From Streptomyces sp. NBC_01463 (GTDB lineage Bacteria; Actinomycetota; Actinomycetes; Streptomycetales; Streptomycetaceae): 64,000 nucleotides of DNA. Shown here piece by piece: positions 45,085-54,530 of the stretch. Numbering within the stretch: position 1 is the stretch's first letter; each line of letters begins with the position of its first letter. The stretch covers positions 6,076,001-6,140,000 of the forward strand of contig CP109468.1 of NCBI GenBank assembly GCA_036227345.1, in the 5' to 3' direction. Made by a program: the position numbers and the translations under genes. The notes under the pieces are model-generated. The model worked only from the letters and a program-made list of their open reading frames with translations, was not told where the DNA came from and did no database searches.

Positions 45085-46017
45085 ATGACGGAGTCGGCAC
45101 CGGAAAACCCCCAGGAGTCCCCGCCTCTCGACAGCACGGCGCAAATGTTGACCCGCATCACCGCACAGCTCGGCACCCAGCTCAGCCTCGTCTCCCTGAA
45201 CGGAACCCGACGGCCCATGCACCGCACCCGGCAGCAGCCCCCGCACCGCAACGTGAGCCCGCTGACCCCCGCCGCCCCCGCCCTCGTCGCCGTCGCGCAC
45301 GGCAGCCGGGACCCGCGGGCGCTGCACACGGTGACGGAACTCCTGGACCGGGTACGGGAGCTGCGGCCGGGGCTCGACGTCCGGCTCGGCCACATCGAGC
45401 TCAACGAACCCCTCCTCCCGCAGACCCTGCACACCCTGGGCAGCGGCGAGGCGGTCCTCGTGCCGCTGCTGCTCGGCCGCGGCTACCACGTGAAGCAGGA
45501 CATCCCGGAGGCCGTCGCCGGCGCACCCGCCCTGCGCACCCGCACCGCGGGCCCCCTCGGACCGCACCCGCTGCTGGTCGAGGCGCTACACGGCCGGCTC
45601 GCCGAGGCGGGCTGGCGCCCCTCGGACGACGGGAGCCGCGACAGCGCCGTGGTGCTGGCCGCCGCCGGATCGCGGGACCCCGAATCGGCCGCCGGCACGC
45701 GCCGCACGGCGCAGCTGCTCAGCGAGCGGCTCGGCGGGGTGCCCGTCGTGCCCGCGTACGCCTCCGCGGCGACACCGACCGTCCCGGCCGCCCTGCGCGC
45801 CCTGGCCGCCCGAGGCCGCCGACGGGTCGCCGTCGCCTCGTACTTCACCGCCCCCGGACGCTTCGCGTCCGCCGCGGCAGGGGCCGCCCCCTGGATCGCC
45901 GCCGCCCCGCTCGGCGCCCACCCGGCGATGGCACGACTGCTCCTGCACCGCTACGACCAGGCACGGGCGGCCGCACACGAAAGCCTGATGAACACACGAT
46001 TCCTGGCCTCTGCCTGA
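45085..46017 (+). CDS. CbiX/SirB-like sirohydrochlorin chelatase
   Basis: A 310-residue protein with two CbiX-type modules: AVAHGSRDPRALHTVTELLDRV with the metal-binding His in VPLLLGRGYHVKQDIPEA, and a second AAAGSRDPESAAGTRRTAQLL with VASYFTAPGRFA. In the family this His pair inserts iron or cobalt into sirohydrochlorin. A siroheme supply for NirB, encoded 11 kb away, fits. The first 60 residues are a variable, polar extension. No RBS; CACCAT ends 6 nt before the ATG at 45085. Confidence 0.85.
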   Translation: MTESAPENPQESPPLDSTAQMLTRITAQLGTQLSLVSLNGTRRPMHRTRQQPPHRNVSPLTPAAPALVAVAHGSRDPRALHTVTELLDRVRELRPGLDVRLGHIELNEPLLPQTLHTLGSGEAVLVPLLLGRGYHVKQDIPEAVAGAPALRTRTAGPLGPHPLLVEALHGRLAEAGWRPSDDGSRDSAVVLAAAGSRDPESAAGTRRTAQLLSERLGGVPVVPAYASAATPTVPAALRALAARGRRRVAVASYFTAPGRFASAAAGAAPWIAAAPLGAHPAMARLLLHRYDQARAAAHESLMNTRFLASA

Positions 46018-46053
46018 GCCTTCCTGTCGGCGCGGCCGATTACTGTCGACCCC

Positions 46054-47391
46054 ATGGACGGCATCGACGGCTTCGACGGCACGGACAGTACGTACGGCAC
46101 GCAGGACCCCGGCACGGCTCCCTACGGTGCCGCCGACGCCGAGCGCTGGGACACCGAACCGGACAAACGGCCGGGACGCACCGCCTTCCAGCGCGACCGC
46201 GCCCGGGTGCTGCACTCCGCCGCGCTGCGCAGACTCGCCGGGAAGACCCAGGTCGTCACCCCCGGCACCCGCAGTCACGCCTGGGACGCCAGCCCGCGGA
46301 CCCGGCTCACGCACTCGCTGGAGTGCGCCCAGGTCGGCCGGGAACTCGGCGCCGCGCTCGGCTGCGACCCCGACCTGGTCGAGACGGCCTGCCTCTCCCA
46401 CGACATGGGCCACCCGCCCTTCGGGCACAACGGCGAACAGGCGCTCAACGACTTCGCCTCCGACTGCGGCGGATTCGAGGGCAACGCCCAGTCGCTGCGG
46501 CTGCTGACCCGGCTCGAACCCAAGCGCTTCGTCCCCGACACCCGCACCGGTGAGCCGGCCAGCGTCGGACTCAACCTCACCCGCGCCGCGCTCGACGCCG
46601 CCACGAAGTACCCCTGGCCCCGGGGCGCCCACCCCACCGACCCCGGCTCACCGAAGTTCGGGGTGTACGAGGACGACCTGCCGGTCTTCCACTGGTTCCG
46701 CAAGGGCGCCCCGCAGGACCGCAAGTGCTTCGAGGCCCAGGTGATGGACTGGTCCGACGACGTGGCGTACTCGGTGCACGACTTCGAGGACGGGCTGCAC
46801 GCCGGCCACATCGACCCCAACTGCCTCGACGCCGAACCGGAGCGCCAGGAGATCTGGGCCGTCGCCATCGGACGGTACGTCCCGGCGGACACCGATCCGC
46901 AGGAACTGTCCGACGCCCTGGACCGCCTGATCGGCCAGGACTGGTGGCCGCACGGCTACGACGGATCGGCCGTCGCCCAGGCCCGGCTCAAGGACGCGAC
47001 CAGCCAGCTGATCGGCCGCTTCTGCCTCGCCGCCGAGAGCGCGACCCGGCAGGCTCACGGCACCGGGCGCCTGGGCAGATACGCGGCCGAGCTCGTCGTC
47101 CCCCGCGAGGCCCGCCACGAATGCGCGGTCCTCAAGGCGGTCGCCGACCGGTACGTCATGCAGCGCGCCGAACAGGAGGCGATCCGCGCCGACCAGCGCA
47201 TCATCATCGCCGAACTGGCCGCCGCCCTGACCGCCCGGGCACCGGAGGGACTGGAGCCCCAGCTGCGCGCGCTCTACGAGGCGGCCCCCGACGACCGGGC
47301 CCGCAAGCGGGTCCTGGTCGACCAGATCGCCGCCCTGACCGACGCCTCGGCCCGTACCCTGCACCTCTCGCTCACCGCTCCGCGCGGCTGA
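46054..47391 (+). CDS. dgt: Deoxyguanosinetriphosphate triphosphohydrolase-like protein
   Basis: A 445-residue HD-domain hydrolase: [17 protein letters not shown] provides the first His, [16 protein letters not shown] the HD pair and [16 protein letters not shown] the final Asp of the metal site. The family removes triphosphate from dGTP and other dNTPs. The N-terminal 25 residues are acidic and low complexity. TACTGT at 46041-46046 lies 7 nt before the ATG with no RBS, indicating a leaderless mRNA. In Streptomyces the gene commonly sits close to dnaG, as here. Confidence 0.93.
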   Translation: MDGIDGFDGTDSTYGTQDPGTAPYGAADAERWDTEPDKRPGRTAFQRDRARVLHSAALRRLAGKTQVVTPGTRSHAWDASPRTRLTHSLECAQVGRELGAALGCDPDLVETACLSHDMGHPPFGHNGEQALNDFASDCGGFEGNAQSLRLLTRLEPKRFVPDTRTGEPASVGLNLTRAALDAATKYPWPRGAHPTDPGSPKFGVYEDDLPVFHWFRKGAPQDRKCFEAQVMDWSDDVAYSVHDFEDGLHAGHIDPNCLDAEPERQEIWAVAIGRYVPADTDPQELSDALDRLIGQDWWPHGYDGSAVAQARLKDATSQLIGRFCLAAESATRQAHGTGRLGRYAAELVVPREARHECAVLKAVADRYVMQRAEQEAIRADQRIIIAELAAALTARAPEGLEPQLRALYEAAPDDRARKRVLVDQIAALTDASARTLHLSLTAPRG

Positions 47392-47544
47392 GGGCACCCC
47401 TGCTCCAGGTGTGCGGGCCCCGGCCGGCACACCGGCCCATGATCACGGGGCGTGACCTGATCGGGTCACACCCCCTTTCGCCATCACGCTGCGTGCGGGA
47501 CGCTCGCAGTTGGCGCCGTGCAGCAAGCACCGAGGAGGCATCAA

Positions 47545-48804
47545 GTGGTCGACGCACATCGGACGTTCGTCATTGTCGGCGGAGGACTGGCCGGAGCGAA
47601 GGCAGCGGAGACGCTCCGGTCGGAGGGGTTCAGCGGCCGGGTCATCCTGATCGGCGACGAACGCGACCACCCGTACGAACGTCCACCGCTGTCCAAGGGA
47701 TACCTGGCCGGGAAGGAGGACCGCGACAGCGTCTTCGTCCACGAGACCGCCTGGTACGCGGGGGCCGACGTCGAACTCCACCTCGGCCAGCCCGTCACCG
47801 CACTGAACCGTGAGGCCCGCTCCGTGGAGCTCGGCGACGGCACGGTCATCCACTACGACAAGCTGCTGCTGGCGACCGGCGCCGAACCGCGCCGCCTCGA
47901 CATCCCCGGCACCGGCCTGGCGGGCGTCCACCATCTGCGCCGCCTGGCCCACGCCGACCGGCTGCGCAACGTCCTCGCCGCGCTCGGCCGCGACAACGGC
48001 CACCTGGTGATCGCCGGGGCCGGCTGGATCGGCCTGGAGGTCGCGGCGGCGGCCCGCGGCTACGGCGCCGAGGTCACCGTCGTCGAACCGGAGGCCACCC
48101 CGCTGCTCCGCGTCATCGGCCCCGAGCTCGGACAGATCTTCACCGACCTGCACAGCGACCACGGCGTCCGCTTCCACTTCGGCGGCCGGCTCACCGAGAT
48201 CGTCGGCCAGGACGGCATGGTCCTCGCGGTCCGCACCGACGACGGCGAGGAGCACCCCGCCCACGACGTCCTCGCCGCGATCGGCGCCGCCCCGCGGGCC
48301 GCCCTCGCCGAGGCCGCCGGGCTGGAGACCGTCCCGCGCGCCCAGGGCGGCGGCATCGCCGTGGACGCCTCGCTGCGCACCAGCGACCCGCACGTCTTCG
48401 CCGCCGGTGACGTGGCCAACGTGGCCCACCCGCTGCTCGGCACCCGGCTGCGGGTGGAGCACTGGGCCAACGCGCTGAACAGCGGACCGGCGGCGGCCCG
48501 CGCCATGCTCGGCCAGGAGGTCTCCTACGACCGGGTGCCGTACTTCTTCTCCGACCAGTACGACCTCGGCCTCGAGTACTCGGGCTGGGCGCCGCCCGGC
48601 AGCTACGACCAGGTCGTGATCCGCGGCGACGCGGGCAAGCGCGAGTTCATCGCGTTCTGGCTGAAGGACCGCAAGGTGCTCGCCGGGATGAACGTGAACG
48701 TGTGGGACGTCACGGAAACCGTGCAGGAACTGATCCGGGCCGCCCAGCCGGTAGACCCGGACGCCCTCGCCGACCCGTCCGTCCCCCTGGAGTCCCTGAT
48801 CTGA
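47545..48804 (+). CDS. FAD-dependent ferredoxin-reductase-like oxidoreductase
   Basis: A 419-residue flavoenzyme: FAD-binding FVIVGGGLAGAKAAETL, the PYERPPLSKGYLAG segment typical of rubredoxin/putidaredoxin reductases, NAD-binding LVIAGAGWIGLEVAAAARG, the VFAAGDVANV FAD motif, and the reductase C-terminal domain (EYSGWAPPGSYDQVVIRG). It transfers electrons from NAD(P)H to a ferredoxin or similar carrier; the partner is unknown. The GTG at 47545 has GAGGAGG at 47532-47538 (spacing 6). The GTG at 47518 lacks an RBS. Confidence 0.9.
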   Translation: MVDAHRTFVIVGGGLAGAKAAETLRSEGFSGRVILIGDERDHPYERPPLSKGYLAGKEDRDSVFVHETAWYAGADVELHLGQPVTALNREARSVELGDGTVIHYDKLLLATGAEPRRLDIPGTGLAGVHHLRRLAHADRLRNVLAALGRDNGHLVIAGAGWIGLEVAAAARGYGAEVTVVEPEATPLLRVIGPELGQIFTDLHSDHGVRFHFGGRLTEIVGQDGMVLAVRTDDGEEHPAHDVLAAIGAAPRAALAEAAGLETVPRAQGGGIAVDASLRTSDPHVFAAGDVANVAHPLLGTRLRVEHWANALNSGPAAARAMLGQEVSYDRVPYFFSDQYDLGLEYSGWAPPGSYDQVVIRGDAGKREFIAFWLKDRKVLAGMNVNVWDVTETVQELIRAAQPVDPDALADPSVPLESLI

Positions 48805-49331
48805 ACGGTGCCGGTCCGTGGCTGGGGGTTCCGTCCTCAAACGCCGGACGGGCTTTTGTGCGGGTCCCCCGCGGGGCGCGAATGTCCGGTGGGTGGGGGT
48901 GGGGGCCCTCCGGGGCGTCTCCTCAAAAACTGGCGTGGCAACCGGAGACGTAGCGGGGGCCGGGTATTACGCCATTTTTCTGCGGGGACGCCCCTGCACG
49001 CCCCCACCCACTCTCACGTGCGTCTGAACACCGGCGAAACGACTGCCGCAGACGCGGGACGGCCGGGTCCGGGGCCGTGCAGGGGAGTCCCCGCAGGACG
49101 ACGAACGGATTCCGGGCTCCCGCTGCGTGGGACTGGAAACGTTCGTCGTCTGAGGAGACGCCCCGGAGGGGCACCGGACCCCCACCCACCGGGCAGGCGC
49201 CCCCGGGTCGCGGGGAACCCGCACCAACAAGCCCGTCCGGCGATTGAGGATGGAACCCCGCACCACAGCACCCCGCACCCCGCACCCCGCACCCGGCGTC
49301 GGTTGTCGTAGCTCACCCGTAGACTTCACGC
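48805..49331. repeat. Inverted pair of a ~185-bp Streptomyces-type intergenic repeat
   Basis: The 527-bp gap before dnaG has no gene. Its left part (48824-49009) and right part (49072-49258) are imperfect inverted copies of one element: outer GGTTCC(A/G)TCCTCAA then CGCCGGACGGGCTT, middle CGGTGGGTGGGGGT and CTCCGGGGCGTCTCCTCA, inner CTGCGGGGAC(G/T)CCCCTGCACG. The CGCCGGACGGGCTT unit is one I recall as widely dispersed between Streptomyces genes. The pair could fold into a long imperfect hairpin. Confidence 0.72.
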
Positions 49332-51233
49332 GTGGCAGGCAGGATCAATGACGACGACGTGAAGGCGGTCCGGGACGCGGTCCCGATCGACGCCGTCGTT
49401 TCCGAGTACCTCCAGCTGCGCAACGCGGGCGGCGGAAACCTCAAGGGCCTCTGCCCCTTCCACGACGAGAAGTCCCCCTCCTTCCAGGTCAGCCCGAGCA
49501 AGGGCCTCTTCCACTGCTTCGGCTGCCAGGAGGGCGGCGACACGATCGCCTTCGTGCAGAAGATCGATCACCTGACGTTCGCCGAGGTCGTGGAGCGGCT
49601 CGCCGCCAAGGCCGGCATCACCCTGCGGTACGAGGAGGGCGGGTACAACCCGTCCCACCAGCGCGGTGAGCGGATCAGGCTGGTCGAGGCGCACAAGGCG
49701 GCCGCCCAGTTCTACGTCGAACAGCTCGACGGCCCCGAGGCCGAGATCGGCCGTAAGTTCCTCGCCGAGCGCGGCTTCGACCAGGCGGCGGCCGCCCACT
49801 TCGGGGTGGGCTACAGCCCGGCCGGCTGGGACCACCTGACCCGCTATCTGCGCGGCAAGGGCTTCAGCGACAAGGAGCTGATCGGCTCCGGCCTCTCCCA
49901 GGACGGCAGGCGCGGCCCCATCGACCGCTTCCGCGGCCGGCTGATGTGGCCGATCAGCGACACCTCGGGCGACATCGTCGGCTTCGGCGCCCGCAAGCTG
50001 CGCGACGACGACAACGGTCCGAAGTACCTCAACACCCCCGAGACCGCGATCTACAAGAAGTCCCAGGTGCTGTACGGCATCGACCTGGCCAAGAAGGACA
50101 TCGCGAAGTCCAGCCGGGCCGTCGTCGTCGAGGGCTACACGGACGTGATGGCCTGCCATCTCGCCGGGATCACCACCGCCATCGCCACCTGCGGCACGGC
50201 GTTCGGCGGCGACCACATCAAGATCCTGCGCCGCCTCCTGATGGACAACGGCAGCGCCCGGGTGATCTTCACCTTCGACGGTGACGCGGCCGGCCAGAAG
50301 GCCGCCCTGCGCGCCTTCGAGGACGACCAGAAGTTCGCCGCCGAGACCTACATCGCGATCGCCCCGGACAACATGGACCCGTGCGATCTGCGTCTCGCCA
50401 AGGGCGACCAGGCCGTCTGCGACCTGGTCGAACCCCGCACCCCGCTCTTCGAGTTCGCGCTCCGCCAGATCGTCGCGCGCTACGACCTGGAGACCCCGGC
50501 CGGCCGCGCCGCCGCGCTCGACGAGGCCGCCCCGGTCGTGGCCAAGATCAAGACGGGCAGCGTGCAGCGGGAGGTCGCCGTCCAGCTCGCCGGCTTCGTC
50601 GGCATCCTGGACCAGGAGTACGTCGTGCACCGGGTCAACCAGCTCGCCCAGTGGGCCCGCGGCCGGGGCGAGAGGGGACCCGCACCGGGCGCCCGCGGCG
50701 GCTCCCGGCCCCAGGAGGTCCAGGCGCCCGTTGCCCCCTCGGGCCCCGCGCTCAACCTCCGCAGCCCCGCCCACCGCACCGAGCGCGAGCTCCTGAAGCT
50801 CGCCCTGCAGAAGCCCGCCCTGGTCTCCCCGGCCTTCGACGCCTACGGGGTCGACGAGTTCACCGCTCCGCCGTACGCCGCGGTCCGCCAGTGCATCGCG
50901 GAGGCGGGCGGCGCGGAGCTGGGCGTCCCCGAGACCCGCGAGTACCTCGTCCAGGTGCTCGACGCGACCCCCAACGACACCGTGCGCAAGCTGGTCACGG
51001 AGCTCGCGGTCGAGGTCTTCCGGGGCAAGTCCATCGACGAGGCGTACGCGGGCGAGCAGCTCGTCCACGTCCGCCTGCGCGCCGTGGACCGCCGGATCAA
51101 CGAGGTCCAGGGCAGCCTGGCCCGGCTCGGCAGCAATGTCGCCCCGGACCACCTGGCCGCCGCGCAGAACGAGGTCTGGGTCCTCCAGCAGTACGCCCAG
51201 TCCCTGCGCAACAACGGCGCCGACGCGCTCTGA
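49332..51233 (+). CDS. dnaG: DNA primase
   Basis: A 633-residue primase. The N-terminal CHC2 zinc finger is LCPFHDEKSPSF ... LFHCFGCQEGG. The TOPRIM core includes VVVEGYTDVMACHLAGI (catalytic Glu) and VIFTFDGDAAGQKAA (metal Asps). The C-terminal DnaB-interaction domain starts near residue 465 (TERELLKLALQKP) after an Arg/Pro-rich linker. The GTG at 49332 has no RBS and lies 6 nt after TAGACT (49320-49325), so it is likely leaderless. It is followed by the HrdA-like sigma factor gene. Confidence 0.96.
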   Translation: MAGRINDDDVKAVRDAVPIDAVVSEYLQLRNAGGGNLKGLCPFHDEKSPSFQVSPSKGLFHCFGCQEGGDTIAFVQKIDHLTFAEVVERLAAKAGITLRYEEGGYNPSHQRGERIRLVEAHKAAAQFYVEQLDGPEAEIGRKFLAERGFDQAAAAHFGVGYSPAGWDHLTRYLRGKGFSDKELIGSGLSQDGRRGPIDRFRGRLMWPISDTSGDIVGFGARKLRDDDNGPKYLNTPETAIYKKSQVLYGIDLAKKDIAKSSRAVVVEGYTDVMACHLAGITTAIATCGTAFGGDHIKILRRLLMDNGSARVIFTFDGDAAGQKAALRAFEDDQKFAAETYIAIAPDNMDPCDLRLAKGDQAVCDLVEPRTPLFEFALRQIVARYDLETPAGRAAALDEAAPVVAKIKTGSVQREVAVQLAGFVGILDQEYVVHRVNQLAQWARGRGERGPAPGARGGSRPQEVQAPVAPSGPALNLRSPAHRTERELLKLALQKPALVSPAFDAYGVDEFTAPPYAAVRQCIAEAGGAELGVPETREYLVQVLDATPNDTVRKLVTELAVEVFRGKSIDEAYAGEQLVHVRLRAVDRRINEVQGSLARLGSNVAPDHLAAAQNEVWVLQQYAQSLRNNGADAL

Positions 51234-51431
51234 CGCCGCCGCGGCGTCCTCCGCTCCGGTAACCGCCCGGTCACGGAACGAACTCAGAAAGTCCCCGCAC
51301 GCCCCTCGTGGCGGCTGTGTGTCGTACCCCACACTGGGTGGCGGTGCCTGAGTCATCGGAGCGCGGCCCGTCCACCGAACGGTGGTCCTCCATCCCCGCT
51401 CTCCGGCAGCGATCACCTGGAGGTCGCCCCC

Positions 51432-52556
51432 GTGCAGACCCGGACCGTGACCGAAACCGAGCGTGTCTCGGCAATCCCCGCGCAATCCCGGGCCGTGCGT
51501 CATCCGGAGGCCGCGGCGGACCCGGTGACACCCCTGCCCGCCCGGCAGGAACCAGCCGAAGCGCCACCGGACCCGCCCGAGGCCGTCATGGAGGAACAGG
51601 AGCTCCCCGAACCCCCGGAGCCGCGCAGCCGTCCGGAGACCGGCGGACCGTCGTCCGACCTGTTCCGCCAGTACCTGCGCGAGATCGGCCGCATTCCGCT
51701 GCTCACCGCAGCCGACGAGGTGGAGCTCGCCCGCCGGGTCGAGGCCGGCCTGTTCGCGGAGGAGCGCCTGGCCCGCACCCCGGACCCGGACACCCGCCTC
51801 GCCGTCGACCTGGACCGCCTCGTCGTCATGGGGCGGATGGCCAAACGCCGCCTCATCGAGGCCAACCTGCGCCTCGTCGTCTCCGTGGCCAAGCGTTACG
51901 TCGGGCGCGGACTGACGATGCTGGACCTGGTCCAGGAGGGAAACCTCGGACTGATCCGGGCGGTCGAGAAGTTCGACTACGCCCGCGGCTACAAGTTCTC
52001 GACGTACGCGACGTGGTGGATCCGGCAGGCCATGTCCCGTGCCCTCGCCGACCAGGCGCGGACCATCCGGGTCCCGGTCCACGTCGTCGAACTGATCAAC
52101 CGCGTCGTCCGGGTCCAGCGCCGGATGCTCCAGGAGCGCGGCTACGAGCCGACGCCCGAGGAGGTCGCCGCCCAGCTCGACCTGACACCGGAGCGGGTCG
52201 GCGAGGTGCTGCGCCTGGCCCAGGAACCGGTGTCCCTGCACGCCCCGGTGGGCGAGGAGGACGACGTCTCGCTGGGCGACCTGATCGAGGACGGGGACGC
52301 CGCGTCCCCGGTCGAGTCGGCGGCCTTCCTGCTGCTGCGCGAACACCTGGAGGCGGTGCTCTCCACGCTCAACGAGCGCGAGCGCAAGGTGGTCCAGCTG
52401 CGGTACGGGCTGGTCGACGGGCGGCCGCGCACGCTGGAGGAGATAGGGCGGATCTTCGGGGTGACCCGTGAGCGCATCCGCCAGATCGAGTCCAAGACCC
52501 TCGGCAAGCTCCGGGACCACGCCTTCGCCGACCAGCTCCGCGGCTACCTGGACTGA
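51432..52556 (+). CDS. hrdA: HrdA-type RNA polymerase sigma-70 factor
   Basis: A 374-residue sigma-70 family factor. A variable acidic/Pro-rich N-terminus of about 75 residues is followed by region 1.2 ([26 protein letters not shown]), region 2 ([39 protein letters not shown] core with [12 protein letters not shown]), region 3, and region 4 with [24 protein letters not shown]. Full regions without region 1.1 indicate a primary-like group 2 factor; its position after dnaG matches hrdA of S. coelicolor as I recall it. The GTG at 51432 has GGAGG 8 nt upstream. Confidence 0.88.
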   Translation: MQTRTVTETERVSAIPAQSRAVRHPEAAADPVTPLPARQEPAEAPPDPPEAVMEEQELPEPPEPRSRPETGGPSSDLFRQYLREIGRIPLLTAADEVELARRVEAGLFAEERLARTPDPDTRLAVDLDRLVVMGRMAKRRLIEANLRLVVSVAKRYVGRGLTMLDLVQEGNLGLIRAVEKFDYARGYKFSTYATWWIRQAMSRALADQARTIRVPVHVVELINRVVRVQRRMLQERGYEPTPEEVAAQLDLTPERVGEVLRLAQEPVSLHAPVGEEDDVSLGDLIEDGDAASPVESAAFLLLREHLEAVLSTLNERERKVVQLRYGLVDGRPRTLEEIGRIFGVTRERIRQIESKTLGKLRDHAFADQLRGYLD

Positions 52557-52598
52557 CGCGCACGCGCGCGGGTCCGGGCAGCCGCGGATGAGGTGGGG

Positions 52599-54530
52599 CT
52601 AGTCGACCTCGGCGACGGCCTGCGCGAACTGGGCCGCGTACAGCCGGGCGTACGCGCCGTGGGCCTTCAGCAGCTCGTCGTGCGTGCCCTGCTCGACGAT
52701 CGACCCGTTCTCCATCACCAGGATGACGTCGGCGTCCCGGATGGTGGAGAGCCGGTGCGCGATGACGAAGCTCGTCCGGCCGTGCGCGAGGCGCGCCATC
52801 GCCTTCTGGATCAGCACCTCGGTCCGGGTGTCGACCGAGCTGGTCGCCTCGTCGAGCACGAGTATCACCGGGTCGGACAGGAATGCCCGCGCGATGGTGA
52901 TCAGCTGCTTCTCGCCCGCGCTGACGCCGGAGCCCTCGTCGTCGATCCGGGTGTCGTAGCCGTCGGGCAGGGTGCGGATGAAGCGGTCGGCGTGGGCCGC
53001 CCGCGCCGCCTCCTCGATCTGCTCGCGGGTGACGTCGCCCGACGCGCCGTACGCGATGTTCTCCGCGATGGTCCCGCCGAACAGCCAGGTGTCCTGGAGG
53101 ACCATGCCGATCCCCGAGCGCAGGTCGTCGCGCGACATCTTCGCGATGTCGGTCCCGTCGAGCGCGATCCGGCCCCCGGTGACCTCGTAGAAGCGCATCA
53201 GCAGGTTGACCAGCGTCGTCTTGCCCGCGCCGGTCGGGCCGACGATCGCGACCGTGTGGCCCGGTTCGACACTCAGCGACAGGTCCTCGATGAGCGGCTT
53301 CTCCGGGGCGTAGCGGAACGACACGTGCTCCAGCGAGACGCTGCCGCGCAGCTCGCCGGGGTACTCGGCCTCGGCCTTCGAGGGGTCGGCGTCCTGCTCC
53401 TCGGCGTCCAGCAGCTCGAAGATCCGCTCGGCGGACGCCACCCCGGACTGCACCAGGTTCGCCATCGAGGCGACCTGGGTCAGCGGCATGGAGAACTGCC
53501 GGGAGTACTGGATGAAGGCCTGCACATCACCGATCGACAGGGCGCCGGAGGCGACCCGCAGCCCGCCGACGACGGCGATCAGCACATAGTTCAGGTTCGA
53601 CACGAACATCATCAGCGGCTGCATGATCCCGCTGTTGAACTGCGCCTTGAACCCGGCCTCGTACAGCGCGTCGTTCTGCTCGGCGAAGTCCCGCGCGGAC
53701 TCCTCCTGCCGGCCGAAGACCTTCACCAGGGTGTGCCCGGTGTACATCTCCTCGATGTGGGCGTTGAGCTTGCCCGTCACCTTCCACTGCTGGACGAACT
53801 GCGGCTGCGAGCGCTTGCCGACCTTCGTGGCCACGACCACCGAGAGCGGCACGGTGACCAGAGCGACCAGCGCCAGCAGCGGCGAGATCCAGAACATCAT
53901 CACCAGCACGCCGACGATGGTGAGCAGCGAGTTGATGAGCTGGCCCATCGTCTGCTGCATCGTCTGCGAGATGTTGTCTATGTCGTTGGTCGCCCGGCTC
54001 AGCACCTCGCCGCGCTTGGCCCGGTCGAAGTACGACAGGGGCAGCCGCGACAGTTTCGTCTGGATGTCCTCGCGCATCTGGAAGACGACGCGGTTGATCA
54101 CCCGGATCGACAGCCGCGTCGACACCAGCATCAGGAGCCCGGCACCGACGTAGACGGCCAGTGCCATCAGCAGCACCCGGCCGATCGCGTCGAAGTCCAT
54201 GCCCTGCCCCGGGGTGAAGTCCACCTTGGAGAGCATGTCGGCCAGGCCGCTGTTGGACTTGTGCAGGCCCGCGATGGCCTGCTCCTTGCTCGTCCCCACC
54301 GGCATCTGCCGTCCGACGACGCCTGCGAACACCAGGTCGGTCGCCTTGCCGAGGATCTTCGGGCCGACCACCGAGAGCGCCACGCTCAGCGAGACGGCCG
54401 CCAGCATCACGTACAGCGTGGCCTTCTCCGCCGCGAAGCGCTTCAGCAGCCGCTTCGAGGAGCCCTTGAAGTCCATGGACCGCTCGGTCGGCGCCCCGCC
54501 CGCCATCATGCGTCCGCCAGGCCCGGCCAT
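52599..54530 (-). CDS. ABC exporter half with permease and ATPase, degenerate signature
   Basis: A 643-residue type IV exporter: six helices (about 35-360) and an ATPase domain. Walker A is VGPTGAGKTT, Walker B LVLDEATSSVD with the catalytic Glu, and the H-loop IAHRLSTI. The signature reads VSAGEKQL instead of LSGGQ. It pairs with the upstream gene (stop and start overlap in TAATG) as a heterodimer. A polar insertion after helix 1 contains LHKSNSGLADMLSKV. Heterodimeric exporters of this type pump drugs or peptides; the substrate is unknown. Confidence 0.9.
   Translation of the reverse strand: MAGPGGRMMAGGAPTERSMDFKGSSKRLLKRFAAEKATLYVMLAAVSLSVALSVVGPKILGKATDLVFAGVVGRQMPVGTSKEQAIAGLHKSNSGLADMLSKVDFTPGQGMDFDAIGRVLLMALAVYVGAGLLMLVSTRLSIRVINRVVFQMREDIQTKLSRLPLSYFDRAKRGEVLSRATNDIDNISQTMQQTMGQLINSLLTIVGVLVMMFWISPLLALVALVTVPLSVVVATKVGKRSQPQFVQQWKVTGKLNAHIEEMYTGHTLVKVFGRQEESARDFAEQNDALYEAGFKAQFNSGIMQPLMMFVSNLNYVLIAVVGGLRVASGALSIGDVQAFIQYSRQFSMPLTQVASMANLVQSGVASAERIFELLDAEEQDADPSKAEAEYPGELRGSVSLEHVSFRYAPEKPLIEDLSLSVEPGHTVAIVGPTGAGKTTLVNLLMRFYEVTGGRIALDGTDIAKMSRDDLRSGIGMVLQDTWLFGGTIAENIAYGASGDVTREQIEEAARAAHADRFIRTLPDGYDTRIDDEGSGVSAGEKQLITIARAFLSDPVILVLDEATSSVDTRTEVLIQKAMARLAHGRTSFVIAHRLSTIRDADVILVMENGSIVEQGTHDELLKAHGAYARLYAAQFAQAVAEVD

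Noticed and set aside
49326..52520. 1064-codon minus-strand frame opposite dnaG and hrdA
   Set aside because: Spans two well-supported genes in antisense; GC-bias artefact.
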